64,000 nucleotides of DNA from Fen-1258 sp947085815 (GCA_947085815.1 CAMTXU010000008.1:79337-143336), one strand, 5' to 3'. Shown: positions 44,964 to 53,704, counted from the stretch's first letter. Numbers and translations: made by a program. The notes: generated from the letters alone by a model not told the origin.

Positions 44964-47447
44964 ATGAAAAGATTTACTTTTTCTAATCCCGGTTCAATGT
45001 TGAGATTTTACTTCTTTCTTACATTAACAATTCTCCTTTTCAATTTGAGCAACTTAACGGCACAAACAACAACATCTTCACCTCAAAAATCTATAGATGT
45101 TAAAGGATATGTAGTTGATTCCAAAACCAAGGAGCCTCTTGTTTATGCAACTGTAATGATAAAGAATACTTCAATTGGTACATCAACTAATCAACGCGGT
45201 TATTTTATTCTTCCGGATATTGAAGCAGATGCTAATACACTCTTAGTTTCTTATATAGGATATGTAAAAAAAGAAGTGGCTCTAAAAGGGAATGGACCTA
45301 TTAGTACAATACAAATTGAGTTGGAACAAAAAGATTATCAAACGGGCGAAGTAGTAATAGTTGGAGATCAGTATAAGTATTGGAAAAATTCTGAGGCGGT
45401 AAGCCAAATAACAATTTCTCCACTTACTCTTTCAAAACTTCCCAGTCTTGGTGAGAAAGATATTTTTAGATCGCTGCAATTACTACCCGGCATAAGTTCT
45501 TTGAATGATGGATCTGCAGGTTTGTATGTTAGAGGCGGAACGCCGGATCAAAATCTAATTTTATTAGATGGTATTACGGTTTATCATGTTGATCACTTCT
45601 TCGGATTTTTTAGTGCGTTCAATGCCGATGCAATTAAGGACATTCAAATTTACAAGGGAGGATTTGATGCAAAGTTTGGAGGAAGATTATCCAGTGTTGT
45701 TGAGCTTAGCGGCAAGACGGGTGATATGGATAAATTTAGAATGAGTGCCGGCGCAAATTTGTTGAGCGCAAACGCGGTTGCTGAAATCCCGCTATCTAGT
45801 AAAGGCAGTATTCTAATTTCCGCAAGAAGATCTTACGCGGACATTATTAACAGCGGTATCTACGATAAAATATTCGGCTTTCTAAAAGGTGGCGAAACAA
45901 CAACAAACACTCCAACGGGCAAAGGAAGCGGACTAAATCAAAAAAGTACAACTCTTTTACCTTCGTTTTATTTTTATGATCTGAATGCAAAACTATCATA
46001 TAATCTTTCTCCGAAAGATTTTGTCTCAATTAGTTTTTATAATGGTCAAGATTACTTAGATCAATCGCAGTCGCCGCAAGACGTAACGATGCGGAGTGCA
46101 CAATCTGCAAATGCTAAAAGAACCATTACCGATCTATCTGATTGGGGTAATTTTGGCGCAAGCATTAAATACTTCAAGCAGTGGTCGGATAGACTGTATT
46201 CTGACGTAACAATCTCTTCTTCTCATTACTTCAGCAAAAAAAATCTTGGCACTCAATTCGATTTTAACGTACAGGATAGCAGTGCTGTTTTTACATCTCA
46301 AAACAACAATTCTTTGCAAGACAATAATGTTTATGATTTTACAATGAAATTTGACAATGATTATTTGCTTTCCTCCAAACATAAAATTGGCTTCGGAGTA
46401 TGGTATTCAAACATTTCTACAGATTACAAATACATAGTGAATGATTCATTATCAATATTGGACAAAAATCAGAGCGGATTTCACTTGGCGTCATATATTC
46501 AAGACAAATGGAAAGTGAACAATGATCTTAATGTTACAGTTGGTCTACGAGGAACTTTCTTTGAACCCACAAAAAAAATCTACATTGAACCGCGGGCATC
46601 TTTTCAGTACAAACTCAACCCATTTGTTAAATTAAAAGGAGCTTGGGGAAATTATTACCAATTTATAAATCAAGTTACCAGCGAAAATGTGCTTGAAGGA
46701 AGCCGTGATTTTTGGTTGATTTCAAATTCGGAATTAGAGCCGGGTTCCGCTCAACACTATATTCTTGGCGCAGAGTATGAGACAACCGATTTTCTCTTTA
46801 GCGTGGAAGGATATTACAAAAACATAGATAACTTGTTAGAATTCACTCAAAGAATTGTAAGAAGTTCTCAGAGCAGACTTACAAGTTTGACAAATTATGA
46901 AACTAATTTTTTTAAAGGGAGCGGATTTGCCGAAGGAGTTGAATTTTTAATTCAAAAGAAATTTGGCGCGTTGAGCGGATGGGTAAGTTATACTCTTGGC
47001 AAAGTCGAATATACATTCCCAGAGTTTGATTCCGGAGATCCATTTCCGGCAAATCAAGATAGAACCCACGAGTTAAAATTAGTGGCTTCTTACGAAACCG
47101 GTAACTGGAATTTCTCAGCATCCTGGGTTTATGCAACAGGGCTACCTTACACCGCTCCGGAAAGTCAATACTTTATTGATCTACTTGATGGCACCAGACA
47201 AAGCTACATTCACGTTAGCAAAAAGAATGTTTACCGTCTGCCGGATTATCATCGTCTCGATGTTAGCGCTTCATATATGTGGAAGGGTAAACGCTTTAAC
47301 GGCGAGTTTGGACTCTCAATATTCAATCTGTATGATCAACAAAATATTTGGTACAAAAAATATGATCTTAGTGTAAGCCCGGTAGAGGTAACAAATGTTT
47401 CTATGTTGGGGATAACTCCAACGATATTTCTAAAACTTAATTTCTAA
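44964..47447 (+). CDS. TonB-dependent outer-membrane receptor
   Basis: Outer-membrane transporter of 827 residues. It has a signal peptide (to about 33), a carboxypeptidase-regulatory-like domain (about 45-125, DVKGYVVDSKTKEPLVYATV) and a plug domain (about 150-250, LPGISSLNDGSAGLYVRGG, DQNLILLDGITVYH). The barrel ends in Phe (LKLNF). Some SusC-like features are absent; the length fits siderophore/cobalamin-type receptors. The next genes encode a DUF4249 lipoprotein and phosphoesterases, so the substrate may be an organic phosphate, but this is inference. Confidence 0.92.
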   Translation: MKRFTFSNPGSMLRFYFFLTLTILLFNLSNLTAQTTTSSPQKSIDVKGYVVDSKTKEPLVYATVMIKNTSIGTSTNQRGYFILPDIEADANTLLVSYIGYVKKEVALKGNGPISTIQIELEQKDYQTGEVVIVGDQYKYWKNSEAVSQITISPLTLSKLPSLGEKDIFRSLQLLPGISSLNDGSAGLYVRGGTPDQNLILLDGITVYHVDHFFGFFSAFNADAIKDIQIYKGGFDAKFGGRLSSVVELSGKTGDMDKFRMSAGANLLSANAVAEIPLSSKGSILISARRSYADIINSGIYDKIFGFLKGGETTTNTPTGKGSGLNQKSTTLLPSFYFYDLNAKLSYNLSPKDFVSISFYNGQDYLDQSQSPQDVTMRSAQSANAKRTITDLSDWGNFGASIKYFKQWSDRLYSDVTISSSHYFSKKNLGTQFDFNVQDSSAVFTSQNNNSLQDNNVYDFTMKFDNDYLLSSKHKIGFGVWYSNISTDYKYIVNDSLSILDKNQSGFHLASYIQDKWKVNNDLNVTVGLRGTFFEPTKKIYIEPRASFQYKLNPFVKLKGAWGNYYQFINQVTSENVLEGSRDFWLISNSELEPGSAQHYILGAEYETTDFLFSVEGYYKNIDNLLEFTQRIVRSSQSRLTSLTNYETNFFKGSGFAEGVEFLIQKKFGALSGWVSYTLGKVEYTFPEFDSGDPFPANQDRTHELKLVASYETGNWNFSASWVYATGLPYTAPESQYFIDLLDGTRQSYIHVSKKNVYRLPDYHRLDVSASYMWKGKRFNGEFGLSIFNLYDQQNIWYKKYDLSVSPVEVTNVSMLGITPTIFLKLNF

Positions 47448-47475
47448 ATTCAGACTAAAAACTGATGGAGAAGAT

Positions 47476-48288
47476 ATGCTAAATAGAATCTTAATTGTCG
47501 CTATGATAATGACGGTTGCTTTTGGATGTTCAGATGATTCAATTACCACACCTGATAGTGAATTGGTAGTTGTAAGCGGGTTTCTACGTGCCGGTGAAAG
47601 AACGGCAGATGTGAAATTATCAAATACTTTAGCGCTGGGTTCTACCGATACAATTCCGACTCCTGTTAACGATGCAGAAGTATTCTTGGTTAAGGCGGGA
47701 AAGAATTATTTATTAAACCCAAGCACTTCTATGAATGGAACCTACTCTTACCAGGGGAATGATTTATCTATTGAATCCGGAGATTTATTTTCACTTCTAA
47801 TAAATTACAGGAACAAGAAAATTACCGGTTCTACTTTAGTTCCAAACAAACCACGTGATGTTACTATTTCCAAAACCACTCTTATACTTACTGCAACCGG
47901 ATATGGTATGGGCACAGTTCAGGATACTTCTTCTATATACCTAAAGTGGAGTAACCCGGATTCTTCTTTGTATTACGTTGTTATAGAAAACCTTGAAGCA
48001 AATCTGACTGCGATTAATACCTCAACTTCACAAAAAGGAAGCGGCAGAACAATGATATTCCCACCGATGGCTACAAACCAATTTCTAATCGGTAGAAGGA
48101 ATCTAACATATTTAGGAAATCATAGAGCAATTGTTTACAAGGTGAATCAGGAATATGCAGATCTTTATGAATCCAGAACTCAAGACTCTAGAAATCTGAA
48201 CGAACCAATATCAAATATAAAAAACGGATTAGGTGTATTCAGCGCTTTTGCAAGTGATACCACAAAGTTCTATGTTAAAACTCAATAA
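47476..48288 (+). CDS. DUF4249-like lipoprotein
   Basis: Lipoprotein of 270 residues with the lipobox in MTVAFGC (Cys18). The mature protein begins with a beta-sandwich (ELVVVSGFLRAGERTADVKLS) and contains the PVNDAEVFLVKAG segment found in DUF4249 proteins, which commonly follow a TonB receptor gene in Bacteroidota. It probably caps or assists the receptor at the cell surface. AGAAG lies before the ATG, 28 bp after the receptor stop. Confidence 0.78.
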   Translation: MLNRILIVAMIMTVAFGCSDDSITTPDSELVVVSGFLRAGERTADVKLSNTLALGSTDTIPTPVNDAEVFLVKAGKNYLLNPSTSMNGTYSYQGNDLSIESGDLFSLLINYRNKKITGSTLVPNKPRDVTISKTTLILTATGYGMGTVQDTSSIYLKWSNPDSSLYYVVIENLEANLTAINTSTSQKGSGRTMIFPPMATNQFLIGRRNLTYLGNHRAIVYKVNQEYADLYESRTQDSRNLNEPISNIKNGLGVFSAFASDTTKFYVKTQ

Positions 48289-48321
48289 TAAAATGATGCA
48301 ATACTTTATCTGGAATTCCAA

Positions 48322-49278
48322 TTGTTACCGGTAAAAGAGAAGAATATTCCTAAATTCTTTTTGTTGTTTTTTTTTCTCAGTTGTTCGTTGATAACAACCA
48401 CTCTTTCACAGAGTGTTCATGAAACAAAGATTGGATTTATCAGCGACACACAGCAGCCAATGTGGATTGAAAAGATTTTTTTAGCCGCGAATAATAATAG
48501 CGTCGCAACCAATGCAATTTTTTCTTCAATTATAGAAAAAGAAAGCATCTCAGCCCTCTTTCATTTGGGAGATATAACTGCATTTGGTATGTGTCCTAGT
48601 GAATGGGAGGAAATAGATAAAAATCTAGAGAAACTGAAAAAGGCAAATATTCCAATTTATCCGGCACTGGGTAATCACGATTATTTTTTATTCAAGAAAA
48701 ATGCACTACCACAGTTTAAGAAAAGATTCCCGGCAATAAAGGAAACTTGGTATTCGGTTAGAATTGAAAATGTAGCTGTGCTGATACTGAATTCAAATTA
48801 CTTTCGCCTTTCTGATACTGAAATTCAAAAACAAAAAAGTTGGTACGTTAATAAAATTGAAGAGCTTGAGAAAGATGACAGCATCAGCGCAATTATTGTA
48901 GGCGTTCATCATTCTCCATTTACAAACAGCAGAGTGGTTGATCCTTCGGAAGTTGTCCGGAAAGATTTTGTACCTCCTTTTTTGAAAAGCGATAAGAGCA
49001 AATTATTTATTAGCGGGCATGCACATGCATTTGAGCATTTCAAAAGGAACGGAAAAGATTTCTTAGTCATTGGCGGCGGCGGACTTCAACACCCATTGTT
49101 AATGGGAGGTTCTCAACGCTGGAAAGATTTATCTCCAATTCCCACTTCGAAAAGGATGTTTCATTATTTAGTGTTCGAGATGAAAGATTCGAAGTTAAAT
49201 GTTAGAGTAATGATGCTCAATTCCGATTTCAGAACATTTATGTTTGCCTATGAAATTGTTATTGAGACGAGTAAATGA
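48322..49278 (+). CDS. Exported metallophosphoesterase
   Basis: Calcineurin-like phosphoesterase of 318 residues. The metal motifs are seen in order: a D-x-Q variant of the usual DxH in GFISDTQQP, GDITAFG, GNHDYF, GVHHSP and SGHAHAFEH. No in-frame ATG fits, so translation begins at a TTG (48322) and yields a signal peptide (FFLLFFFLSCSLITTTLSQS). It follows DUF4249 and precedes a barrel protein with an ATGA overlap. Substitution of the first His by Gln could modify metal use. Confidence 0.85.
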   Translation: MLPVKEKNIPKFFLLFFFLSCSLITTTLSQSVHETKIGFISDTQQPMWIEKIFLAANNNSVATNAIFSSIIEKESISALFHLGDITAFGMCPSEWEEIDKNLEKLKKANIPIYPALGNHDYFLFKKNALPQFKKRFPAIKETWYSVRIENVAVLILNSNYFRLSDTEIQKQKSWYVNKIEELEKDDSISAIIVGVHHSPFTNSRVVDPSEVVRKDFVPPFLKSDKSKLFISGHAHAFEHFKRNGKDFLVIGGGGLQHPLLMGGSQRWKDLSPIPTSKRMFHYLVFEMKDSKLNVRVMMLNSDFRTFMFAYEIVIETSK

Positions 49279-50021
49279 ATAGATTCATTACAAAGTTATT
49301 AATATATCCTCATGCAAATACGAAACGATCAGCTCTATTTTTAGTTTTACTATTTATTGCGCAAATTAATTACGCACAAAAAGATTCTTCAAGAGCATAT
49401 GTAATTTTTCCCAAACCCATCAAAGCCGGGCAGTTTTATTCTTCACTTGGAATGTCAATTACTATAATTCCTCGCTTGGTAGTTGAAGAAGGAGTTCTTC
49501 AACTGCCTATGCTAGATGCACGGGCTCGTTTAGGAATCTCAGATGAGTTCTATTTATCCGGAAAAGCCAATATTGTATATCTAACTAATCAAATATCTTT
49601 AGGCGCCGGGTGGTCTTATTCTTATAAAGACTTTTCATTATCAATTGCAGATCACTTTGGGTATTGGTTCGGCTTTGCCGGTTTTCAAGGTTTTGATGCC
49701 ACTGCAATGGGATTGGTAAATTATCCATCAATAACTTTAGGAATTGCCTTTAACAATTTGAATGTAAGTTTGAGTGGTGAAGCATTAATCACTTTGTCTC
49801 AACACACCTATTTTGGTTCAGCCTCGGTTGGTAGATTTACTCCGGAATATGTTGGTTTCGCTGTTACTCTAACTGTTGAAGAAGAATTATGGAAGAATAA
49901 CTACTTCATATTTGGCGCACGATTTCAATACTCACTGCCAATGTATCAAACATGGCTGGCATTTTCCACATCATATAGATGGGCGTTATTCCCGGAATTT
50001 TTTATTGGTTATGAATTATGA
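49275..50021 (+). CDS. Outer-membrane beta-barrel protein
   Basis: Protein of 248 residues with a signal peptide ending INYAQ. The rest is a run of amphipathic strands rich in Tyr, Phe and Gly (ISLGAGWSYSYKDF, FGYWFGFAGFQGF), ending FFIGYEL. No known family. It overlaps the metallophosphoesterase and GDPD genes by 4 bp at each side, so it is coexpressed with them and may form a pore for their substrate or product. Confidence 0.68.
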   Translation: MNRFITKLLIYPHANTKRSALFLVLLFIAQINYAQKDSSRAYVIFPKPIKAGQFYSSLGMSITIIPRLVVEEGVLQLPMLDARARLGISDEFYLSGKANIVYLTNQISLGAGWSYSYKDFSLSIADHFGYWFGFAGFQGFDATAMGLVNYPSITLGIAFNNLNVSLSGEALITLSQHTYFGSASVGRFTPEYVGFAVTLTVEEELWKNNYFIFGARFQYSLPMYQTWLAFSTSYRWALFPEFFIGYEL

Positions 50022-51265
50022 GAATTGACTTACGAGTAATAATCATTCTTTATATTTCCTTTTTTATACTTTCATGCACAGGAGATGAATCGGTTACGGT
50101 TCCGGTTTTTGAAAACGGCGGTTCAATAAAAAACCTTTCCTCAATTTCTGTTGCAGCATCAAACTTAATTGAAGGAGTTTACTTAGTAGAAAATGGTTCG
50201 GATAGTTTTGGGAGAAATGTTGTTTTAAAATTTTCTGGAAATACATTTAACATATTTACAGGAAAGAATTTTGCTTACTTTGTTTTAAAGGCTGGAATTC
50301 AAGATTCGTCTATAAACTTTGAAGGATATTGGCGATATGCTCAAGACAACAAGACCGGATTAGCAGCGCTCAGAATATCGGCAGTTGAAGGAGGCAGAGA
50401 ACTGCTCGAGGGTAAAACACCATCTTCTACAATTGTTATAAGAGGAAGTTTTGGTGAAGGTCCCAATTCAACTGATAATGAATTAGTATTAAAGTATGTA
50501 CGTCCTTTACTTAAAACTACCGATAGCTTTAAGATAATTGCTCATAGAGGCGGCGGCAGAAATTTAGACCAGCTTCCAGAAGCTGAGAATAGCTTGGGAA
50601 TGATGCAAATTGCTGAAAGTTTTGGGGCTAACGGAATTGAAATTGATGTAAGATTAACAAAGGATGGAATTCCAATTATTTTTCACGATGAGAATTTGAG
50701 CCCACGATTAGTTATTGGAGAATATGCCGTAGGACCAATTAAGAATTACACATATGCTCATCTTATAACTTTGTGCAAGTTGAAAAATGGAGAACCTATT
50801 CCAACATTAAAAGAAGCACTTGAAGTTGTTATTTCCAAGACAAACCTCTCTCTTGTCTGGATGGATGTTAAAGATCCGCAGGCTATTTCATCAGTTATTA
50901 AGCTACAAGCAGAATACTCAAAATTTGTAAACACAACCGGAAGAAAGTTAGAATTATTAATCGGTTTACCGGATGATCAAACAGTTGAGGAGTATTTAAA
51001 ACATTCGAGTGCTTTGCAGCCATCATCGCTGTGCGAATTAGATTTTGACACTACAATTAAAACGAATTCTCTGGTTTGGGCGCCTGCATGGACTCGCGGA
51101 CCTATGACCGATGAGGTTAGCAGAATGAGAAATTATGGTAAAAGAGTTTTCTTTTGGACTTTGGACGGACCTGAGTTTATCAAAGAATTTTTGAATGCGG
51201 GAGTAGCAGACGGTATTCTTTCAAACTATCCATCAATAGTAGCTTATGAATATTACATTAAATAA
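50018..51265 (+). CDS. Lipoprotein glycerophosphodiester phosphodiesterase
   Basis: Lipoprotein of 415 residues (lipobox FILSC, Cys20). A beta-rich N-terminal domain of about 140 residues is followed by a GDPD TIM barrel (about 168-415). This has the catalytic His pair in IIAHRGGG and IIFHDENL and the metal-site acids in PEAENS and GIEIDVRLTKDG. It hydrolyses glycerophosphodiesters to glycerol phosphate and an alcohol. The N-terminal domain is unusual for the family and may bind lipid or membrane. Confidence 0.88.
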   Translation: MRIDLRVIIILYISFFILSCTGDESVTVPVFENGGSIKNLSSISVAASNLIEGVYLVENGSDSFGRNVVLKFSGNTFNIFTGKNFAYFVLKAGIQDSSINFEGYWRYAQDNKTGLAALRISAVEGGRELLEGKTPSSTIVIRGSFGEGPNSTDNELVLKYVRPLLKTTDSFKIIAHRGGGRNLDQLPEAENSLGMMQIAESFGANGIEIDVRLTKDGIPIIFHDENLSPRLVIGEYAVGPIKNYTYAHLITLCKLKNGEPIPTLKEALEVVISKTNLSLVWMDVKDPQAISSVIKLQAEYSKFVNTTGRKLELLIGLPDDQTVEEYLKHSSALQPSSLCELDFDTTIKTNSLVWAPAWTRGPMTDEVSRMRNYGKRVFFWTLDGPEFIKEFLNAGVADGILSNYPSIVAYEYYIK

Positions 51266-51863
51266 ACCCATATTAAAGACTCTTATTCTGTTTTTGCTAT
51301 CCGTTGCATTTGTAGATGCACAAATAGCAGATATAGAAAAAACAAATTACCCTTTCAGAATTGGGCTTGAGTTGGGAAGCGGTTATGGATTTAAGCTTCG
51401 TTCAAATAATGATATTGCTGGTGATTATTCGAGATCGGGAATTTACTATACCGTTCGATTAAAATGGGGTTCGGGAAATGTCTTTGGTGCCGGATTCGAG
51501 ACCGGGTGGATGGCAATTTCTTCTCTTAAATCAGAAAATCTTTTAACGCCTCTTGGCTCAACAAATGTAAACGCCACCCTAAATGCTATTCCGGTTATTT
51601 TTATAGTTACTACACAATATTCTAATTTCCAACTATACACGGGATTGGGATTTTACAAAGTTATCTCCACGGCAACGGTTTTTAATTCTACCATAATAAG
51701 TGATGAATGGGATTTTGGGTATGTTATTTCACTTGGATATGTCCGACCGATTAGCTCGCTATTTAGAGTTGGCGCAGAAGTAAAATGGAATAATATTTCT
51801 GAAGTGCAAATATCCGCTCTTTCAGTGCAATTAAGGCTTTTAATGAAATTATTGACGTGGTGA
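51246..51863 (+). CDS. Small outer-membrane beta-barrel protein
   Basis: Exported barrel-like protein of 205 residues with a signal peptide ending FVDAQ. Repeated amphipathic strands (GLELGSGYGFKL, GSGNVFGAGFETGWMA, FQLYTGLGFYKVI) indicate an eight-strand barrel. It starts 20 bp inside the end of the GDPD gene and is probably the last gene of this operon. No family is recognised. Confidence 0.68.
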   Translation: MNITLNKPILKTLILFLLSVAFVDAQIADIEKTNYPFRIGLELGSGYGFKLRSNNDIAGDYSRSGIYYTVRLKWGSGNVFGAGFETGWMAISSLKSENLLTPLGSTNVNATLNAIPVIFIVTTQYSNFQLYTGLGFYKVISTATVFNSTIISDEWDFGYVISLGYVRPISSLFRVGAEVKWNNISEVQISALSVQLRLLMKLLTW

Positions 51864-51930
51864 CTAAATCATCGTTACCTATAGCTGTATTTAAAAAGTT
51901 GTAACCCACAGTACTATCAATTAGATAGAA

Positions 51931-52488
51931 TTAAAAAGCCCGAATTGCTCTCACAGAAATTGGGAAGTTTTTATTTGCATAGTACTGAGTACCGTTAATA
52001 AAATTCTGTTCCCATGCGCAGCCATCACCGTATTCAGTAGAGCTCCAATAGAAATTATTAGTAAAACCGCCAACAATTTCTTTTTGCAGATACAATAAAT
52101 TGAGTTCATCTTTTGAAGGCAAAAACCTGTCGCTATAACCGTCAAGTACTAATTGATCGCATATACTTGCAGCATAACTACCGGCTTTTTCTATATTTAT
52201 AATAATGGTTGTGTTTAACTGTCCCGCACCTACCGCAGTAGCTGTCGCACCTGTTACTGCATAACTCCCATTGAACCATTGAATATTTTCGCTTTGATCT
52301 TTGGATGCAGCTATTAAGCCATGTTGCCCACTATTATCAATATAGAAAATAGTTCCCCCGCCGTATCTTTCACCGATAGTACGTGCAATAGGGTTGGTAA
52401 TATTTCCATCATCTTCATTCTTACAACTGTATGTTAAGAACAATACTCCCATAATAGCTAAAACGTAAAACCAAATTTTTATTACCAT
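51931..52488 (-). CDS. DUF1566-like lipoprotein
   Basis: Lipoprotein of 185 residues (lipobox LTYSC). I choose the ATG at 52488; an in-frame TTG at 52536 would add 16 residues ahead of the signal peptide. The mature part has GERYGGGTIFYIDNSGQHGL, CDQLVLDGYSDRFLPSKDEL, NFYWSSTEYGDGCAWEQNF and SVRAIRAF, typical of the DUF1566/Fibrobacter-type extracellular lectin-like fold. Function unknown, likely surface binding. Confidence 0.72.
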   Translation of the reverse strand: MVIKIWFYVLAIMGVLFLTYSCKNEDDGNITNPIARTIGERYGGGTIFYIDNSGQHGLIAASKDQSENIQWFNGSYAVTGATATAVGAGQLNTTIIINIEKAGSYAASICDQLVLDGYSDRFLPSKDELNLLYLQKEIVGGFTNNFYWSSTEYGDGCAWEQNFINGTQYYANKNFPISVRAIRAF

Positions 52489-52627
52489 ATTTTTTATAGT
52501 TCTTTGAAGGTTAATAATGATGTCTTCTTTTACCAACGGATTCTAACAATGGTATTGAATTCGTTATTTATATGAAACTAAAAGAAGCCATTCGGTTTTA
52601 AATATTTTATAAAATTGCATAACTGTA

Positions 52628-52652
52628 TAAAAAAGGCGCACTAAGTGCGCCT
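52628..52652 (-). terminator. Rho-independent terminator after paralogue C
   Basis: On the minus strand a perfect 8-bp stem AGGCGCAC/GTGCGCCT with a 3-base loop is followed by six T. It lies 23 bp beyond the stop codon of the gene at 52675-52998. Confidence 0.9.
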
Positions 52653-52674
52653 AACTTTATTTTATAGAGAATTA

Positions 52675-52998
52675 TTACTTGCTACCTCTACGTCCGCCTT
52701 TTGGACCTGTGCCGTCACATGTTCCTGTACCGGTTAAATTTCCGCTTTTTGCACCGAATCCAGTTCCGTCTTGTGGTCTTAGGGGTGTACCGGTTCCATC
52801 TTTTTTACCGTAACCCTTGCCGGTGCGACCGGAACCTTGTAGTGATGTTCCGGCGTTATCACAAATGCCGTCTCCATTTGCATCAACCCAGTTTACTTTA
52901 GCTCCCTTACCGTTTCCGGTTGTTTGAGCATTTGTGTTGCTGTTGAAAAGAACTATTGTAAATAGTGCTACTGCGAAGAATAATGCTGTGCGTTTCAT
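52675..52998 (-). CDS. Small secreted VDxNGDG / Gly-Thr-Gly protein (paralogue C)
   Basis: Exported protein of 107 residues, close to the product of 44318: near-identical signal peptide, VDANGDGICDNAG loop with one Cys, and repeats SGRTGKGYGKKDGTGTPL, PQDGTGFG, GTCDGTGPKGG. It differs in having a second Cys in the tail. The leader just before the ATG (AAAGGAGTACAAA) equals that of 44318, so the regions duplicated together. It has its own terminator and predicted sigma54 promoter. The neighbouring gene encodes the DUF134 regulator. Function unknown. Confidence 0.82.
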   Translation of the reverse strand: MKRTALFFAVALFTIVLFNSNTNAQTTGNGKGAKVNWVDANGDGICDNAGTSLQGSGRTGKGYGKKDGTGTPLRPQDGTGFGAKSGNLTGTGTCDGTGPKGGRRGSK

Positions 52999-53047
52999 TT
53001 TGTACTCCTTTTTTATGTGATTGTTTTTTGTGCTTCGTTATCAGTAT

Positions 53048-53064
53048 TGTAATAACCGTGCCAA
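53048..53064 (-). promoter_or_regulatory. Sigma54-like promoter (copy C)
   Basis: TTGGCACG-GTTA-TTACA on the minus strand fits the sigma54 consensus in both elements and spacing, except TTACA for TTGCA at -12. Its GG is 64 bp before the ATG at 52998. This is the best of three related promoters. Confidence 0.5.
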
Positions 53065-53138
53065 CATTACTTCTTTCGTTTTATACGATTTGTCGATGAT
53101 TTATATTTGGAATGAGGAATAATTCATTTTTTCTGTCG

Positions 53139-53150
53139 AGTCGGGCGACT
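53139..53150 (-). promoter_or_regulatory. Predicted activator site (copy C)
   Basis: AGTCG-GG-CGACT is a perfect 5-2-5 inverted repeat. Its centre is about 82 bp upstream of the -24 GG of the paralogue C gene. Extra TCGAC half-sites lie at 53155-53161 and 53092-53096. Confidence 0.45.
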
Positions 53151-53284
53151 TATTTGTCGAAAACTGTTATCATTTTTTATTAGAGCATTAGCAAAAACGA
53201 ATCGAATAAATAGCTCATCAATTCGAGGTCGGTTCAAATAGCATCTTTTACACTTGCCATAGTCAATAATAAAGCATAGATTTG

Positions 53285-53304
53285 TTATGAGCATATGCTC
53301 ATAA
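53285..53304. promoter_or_regulatory. 20-bp perfect palindrome before DUF134 gene, probable operator
   Basis: A perfect palindrome with core ATGAGCATATGCTCAT (53287-53302), extended by TT and AA on either side. It ends 4 bp before the first ATG (53308) and 9 bp before the preferred ATG (53314). Such a site overlapping the translation start suggests autoregulation by the HTH protein encoded just downstream. Confidence 0.65.
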
Positions 53305-53313
53305 TTAATGTTT

Positions 53314-53703
53314 ATGCCTAGACCAAGAAAACATAGAAAGATAAAATGCAGTCCCGCGGCTTATTATTTTAAGCCGCGCGCAGTACTTTTGGCAAATCTA
53401 GAAGAAGTTGTTCTCGAGATAGACGAATTGGAGTCTCTACGTTTAGCCGATTACCTCGCTCTATCACATGAGCAAGCCGCATCTCAAATGAAAATTTCCA
53501 GAGCTACGTTTGGGCGTATTGTTGAAAAAGCCAGAAAGAAAGTTGTTGATGCTATCTTAAATGGAAAGGCGATAAAGATCGGAGGCGAACTTCCGAAACA
53601 AGTAAAAGAAAAAGCCGTGATGAAGTGTATTGGATGTAATTCTGAAACAAAAAAGATTGACGTTTACAAAAAAAGTTACCCGAATATAATAAAGGAGAAA
53701 TAA
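53314..53703 (+). CDS. DUF134 (UPF0251) DNA-binding regulator
   Basis: Predicted regulator of 129 residues from the ATG at 53314 (an ATG at 53308 would add Met-Phe). The family N terminus MPRPRKHRKIKCSPA is followed by a sigma70-region-4-like helix-turn-helix (LSHEQAASQMKISRATFGRIVEKAR). A short Cys pair near the end (MKCIGCNS) may bind metal. It is two bases from the NifX-like gene, a pairing seen in many anaerobes. The upstream palindrome is a likely target. Confidence 0.88.
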   Translation: MPRPRKHRKIKCSPAAYYFKPRAVLLANLEEVVLEIDELESLRLADYLALSHEQAASQMKISRATFGRIVEKARKKVVDAILNGKAIKIGGELPKQVKEKAVMKCIGCNSETKKIDVYKKSYPNIIKEK

Positions 53704-53704
53704 G

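Larger units (their letters stand above)
52999..53313. other. Divergent control region between paralogue C and DUF134 gene (315 bp)
   Basis: The leftward part holds a predicted sigma54 promoter (53048-53064) and a dyad (53139-53150) for the small secreted protein gene. The rightward end holds a 20-bp palindrome (53285-53304) before the DUF134 start codon. No gene is seen in the spacer. Confidence 0.65.
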
